Source: Phytoactinopolyspora halophila (GTDB lineage: Bacteria > Actinomycetota > Actinomycetes > Jiangellales > Jiangellaceae). Taken from it: a DNA stretch of 64,000 bases. The DNA is taken from positions 62,001 to 126,000 of the forward strand of contig NZ_QMIG01000001.1 in the NCBI RefSeq assembly GCF_003287285.1. Reading direction: 5' to 3'. Made by a program: the position numbers and the translations under genes. Of the stretch, positions 62,946-64,000 are shown piece by piece (positions within the stretch are counted from its first letter, which is position 1; the number at the start of each line of letters is the position of its first letter). Below the pieces are notes generated by a model that was given only the letters and a program-made list of their open reading frames with translations, had not been told where the DNA came from and did no database searches.

Positions 62946-64000
62946 TCACGTGGTCGAGAAAGCGAAGACGGTGGTCGAGCGGTATTCCTCGTCCGGCCGC
63001 AGGACCACCGACGGGAACTCCGGCCGGTTCGGCGCGTCGGGAAAGTGCTGCGTCTCCAGGGCCAGCCCGTCGCCCTGCCGATACGTCCGCCCGCTGGCAC
63101 CGACGAGCGAGCCGTCCAGGAAGTTGCCCGAATACACCTGGATTCCTGGTTCGGTGGTGTGCACCGTGAGCACCCGCCCGCTGGTGGGCTCGCTCAACCT
63201 GGCCGCGAAGGCCAGCTCGTCGCCGGAACGGTTGAGCACGTGATTGTGGTCATATCCCTGGGCCAGGACCAGCTGTGGATACGGGTCCCGGATGCGGGCC
63301 CCGATGTCCACGGGTTCCCGGAAATCGAGCGGCGTTCCCTCCACGTGGGCGATCTCGCCCGTGGGTACCAGATTCTCGTCGATCGGAGTGTAGTGTTCCG
63401 CGTTGAGCTGGAGCTGGTGACCGAGGACACTGCCGCTGCCTTCACCGGCCAGGTTGAAGTAGGCATGGTTGGTGAGATTGACGACGGTGGGTGCGTCGGT
63501 GCTCGCACGGTACTCGATCCGGATCTCGTTGTCGCTCGTGAGCGTGTATCGCACCGTGGTCGTCAACGTGCCCGGATACCCCTCCTCCCCGTCCGGACTG
63601 GTATAGCGAAGTTCCAGAGCCACGGCGTCGCTCGCGTCGTCGTCGATCACGTCCGCGTCCCACACCTTCGTGTCGAACCCCGCGACACCACCGTGCAGGT
63701 GATTCGGCATGCGGTTGCGCGCCAGGTCGTAACGGGTGCCATCGAGTGTGAAACCACCACCGGACATCCGGTTGGCGCACCTGCCCACGAGCGCGCCGAA
63801 GAAGGGGTTGCGTTCGACGTAGTCCGTGAGATTGTCGAAGCCGAGCGTGACGTTGGCGAGCGTACCGGAGCGGTCGGGCACCTCGATCGATTGCAGGATA
63901 CCGCCGTAGGTGAGGATCCGGACACTCATACCGCCGGCGTTCTTCAGCGTGTACACCGCCACTTCCGAACCGTCACGAGCGTTGCCGAACGAACTCTTCG
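62946..64000 (-). CDS. galM: Aldose 1-epimerase (mutarotase), 5' end outside window
   Basis: The open frame continues past the right edge. Codons before GTG 63962 read SFGNARDGSEVAVYTLKN, which fits the usual GalM N terminus, so the start lies beyond 64000. Landmarks: FFGALVGRCANRMSGGGFTLDG, NRMPNHLHGGVAGFDTKVW (His), VNLTNHAYFNLAG (catalytic His), GYDHNHVL, and VHTTEPGIQVYSGNFLDG (catalytic Glu). Interconverts alpha- and beta-anomers of hexoses. Confidence 0.95.
   Translation of the reverse strand, partial: KSSFGNARDGSEVAVYTLKNAGGMSVRILTYGGILQSIEVPDRSGTLANVTLGFDNLTDYVERNPFFGALVGRCANRMSGGGFTLDGTRYDLARNRMPNHLHGGVAGFDTKVWDADVIDDDASDAVALELRYTSPDGEEGYPGTLTTTVRYTLTSDNEIRIEYRASTDAPTVVNLTNHAYFNLAGEGSGSVLGHQLQLNAEHYTPIDENLVPTGEIAHVEGTPLDFREPVDIGARIRDPYPQLVLAQGYDHNHVLNRSGDELAFAARLSEPTSGRVLTVHTTEPGIQVYSGNFLDGSLVGASGRTYRQGDGLALETQHFPDAPNRPEFPSVVLRPDEEYRSTTVFAFSTT

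Overview
The window is from a high-GC actinobacterium. The evidence is the G/C-rich third codon positions, frequent GTG starts, paired clpP1/clpP2 genes, a maleylpyruvate-isomerase/DinB-type (mycothiol-linked) protein, the CysO/CysM/Mec cysteine route and an ECF41 sigma factor. Genus cannot be decided from the sequence.

Layout. (1) About 1-14.5 kb is a peptide-scavenging block. A leftward operon starts at 11748 and runs off the left edge. It encodes a class C beta-lactamase-fold hydrolase, a class A-fold hydrolase lacking the usual deacylation Glu, an oligopeptide ABC transporter (lipoprotein, DppB, a fused DppC-DppD, DppF), an S9 peptidase fused in frame to a second beta-lactamase-fold domain, and an M20 peptidase. 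A sodium:solute symporter diverges from it across an 18-bp perfect palindrome, and an M19 membrane dipeptidase follows. Together these look built to import and dismantle (D-)peptides. (2) 14.5-19.0 kb is core proteolysis: clpX, clpP2, clpP1, tig. Next come tRNA-Pro(TGG) on the minus strand and tRNA-Gly(TCC) on the plus strand. (3) 19.5-47.8 kb is accessory: an AraC regulator, three RibD/DHFR-like proteins, a two-component system divergent from an FAD oxidase plus DrrAB-type exporter, a GH15-like protein, repeat elements, an orphan type I-E CRISPR array of 23 repeats, an ArsR-SRPBCC fusion, a GH18 chitinase, a MerR/MFS pair, LysE, PdxH, a secreted unknown, NUDIX, YqeB, a KhtTU-like antiporter, a hydrolase, an SDR and a SpoIIE-type phosphatase. 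(4) 47.9-52.7 kb is core again (nei2, rpiB, DsbA-like, pepN). In relatives such as Mycobacterium this set lies close to tig-clpP, so the accessory stretch appears to have been inserted next to the tRNA pair. (5) 52.8-64 kb holds a membrane molybdopterin oxidoreductase, murI-MBL-PIG-L-rph-rdgB, the convergent cysM-cysO-mec, ECF41 with its carboxymuconolactone decarboxylase-like partner, a threonine dehydratase and a 5'-truncated aldose epimerase.

Regulatory DNA is unusually legible. There are three inverted-repeat operators lying on or between recognisable promoter elements (29.25, 33.08 and 37.57 kb), three strong hairpins between convergent genes (35.9, 41.8 and 52.7 kb, the last a 67-nt perfect palindrome), and a pair of direct-repeat elements (40-nt palindrome-containing block plus 22-nt tandem units) bracketing one DHFR-like gene beside the CRISPR array. 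No cas gene lies anywhere in the 64 kb.
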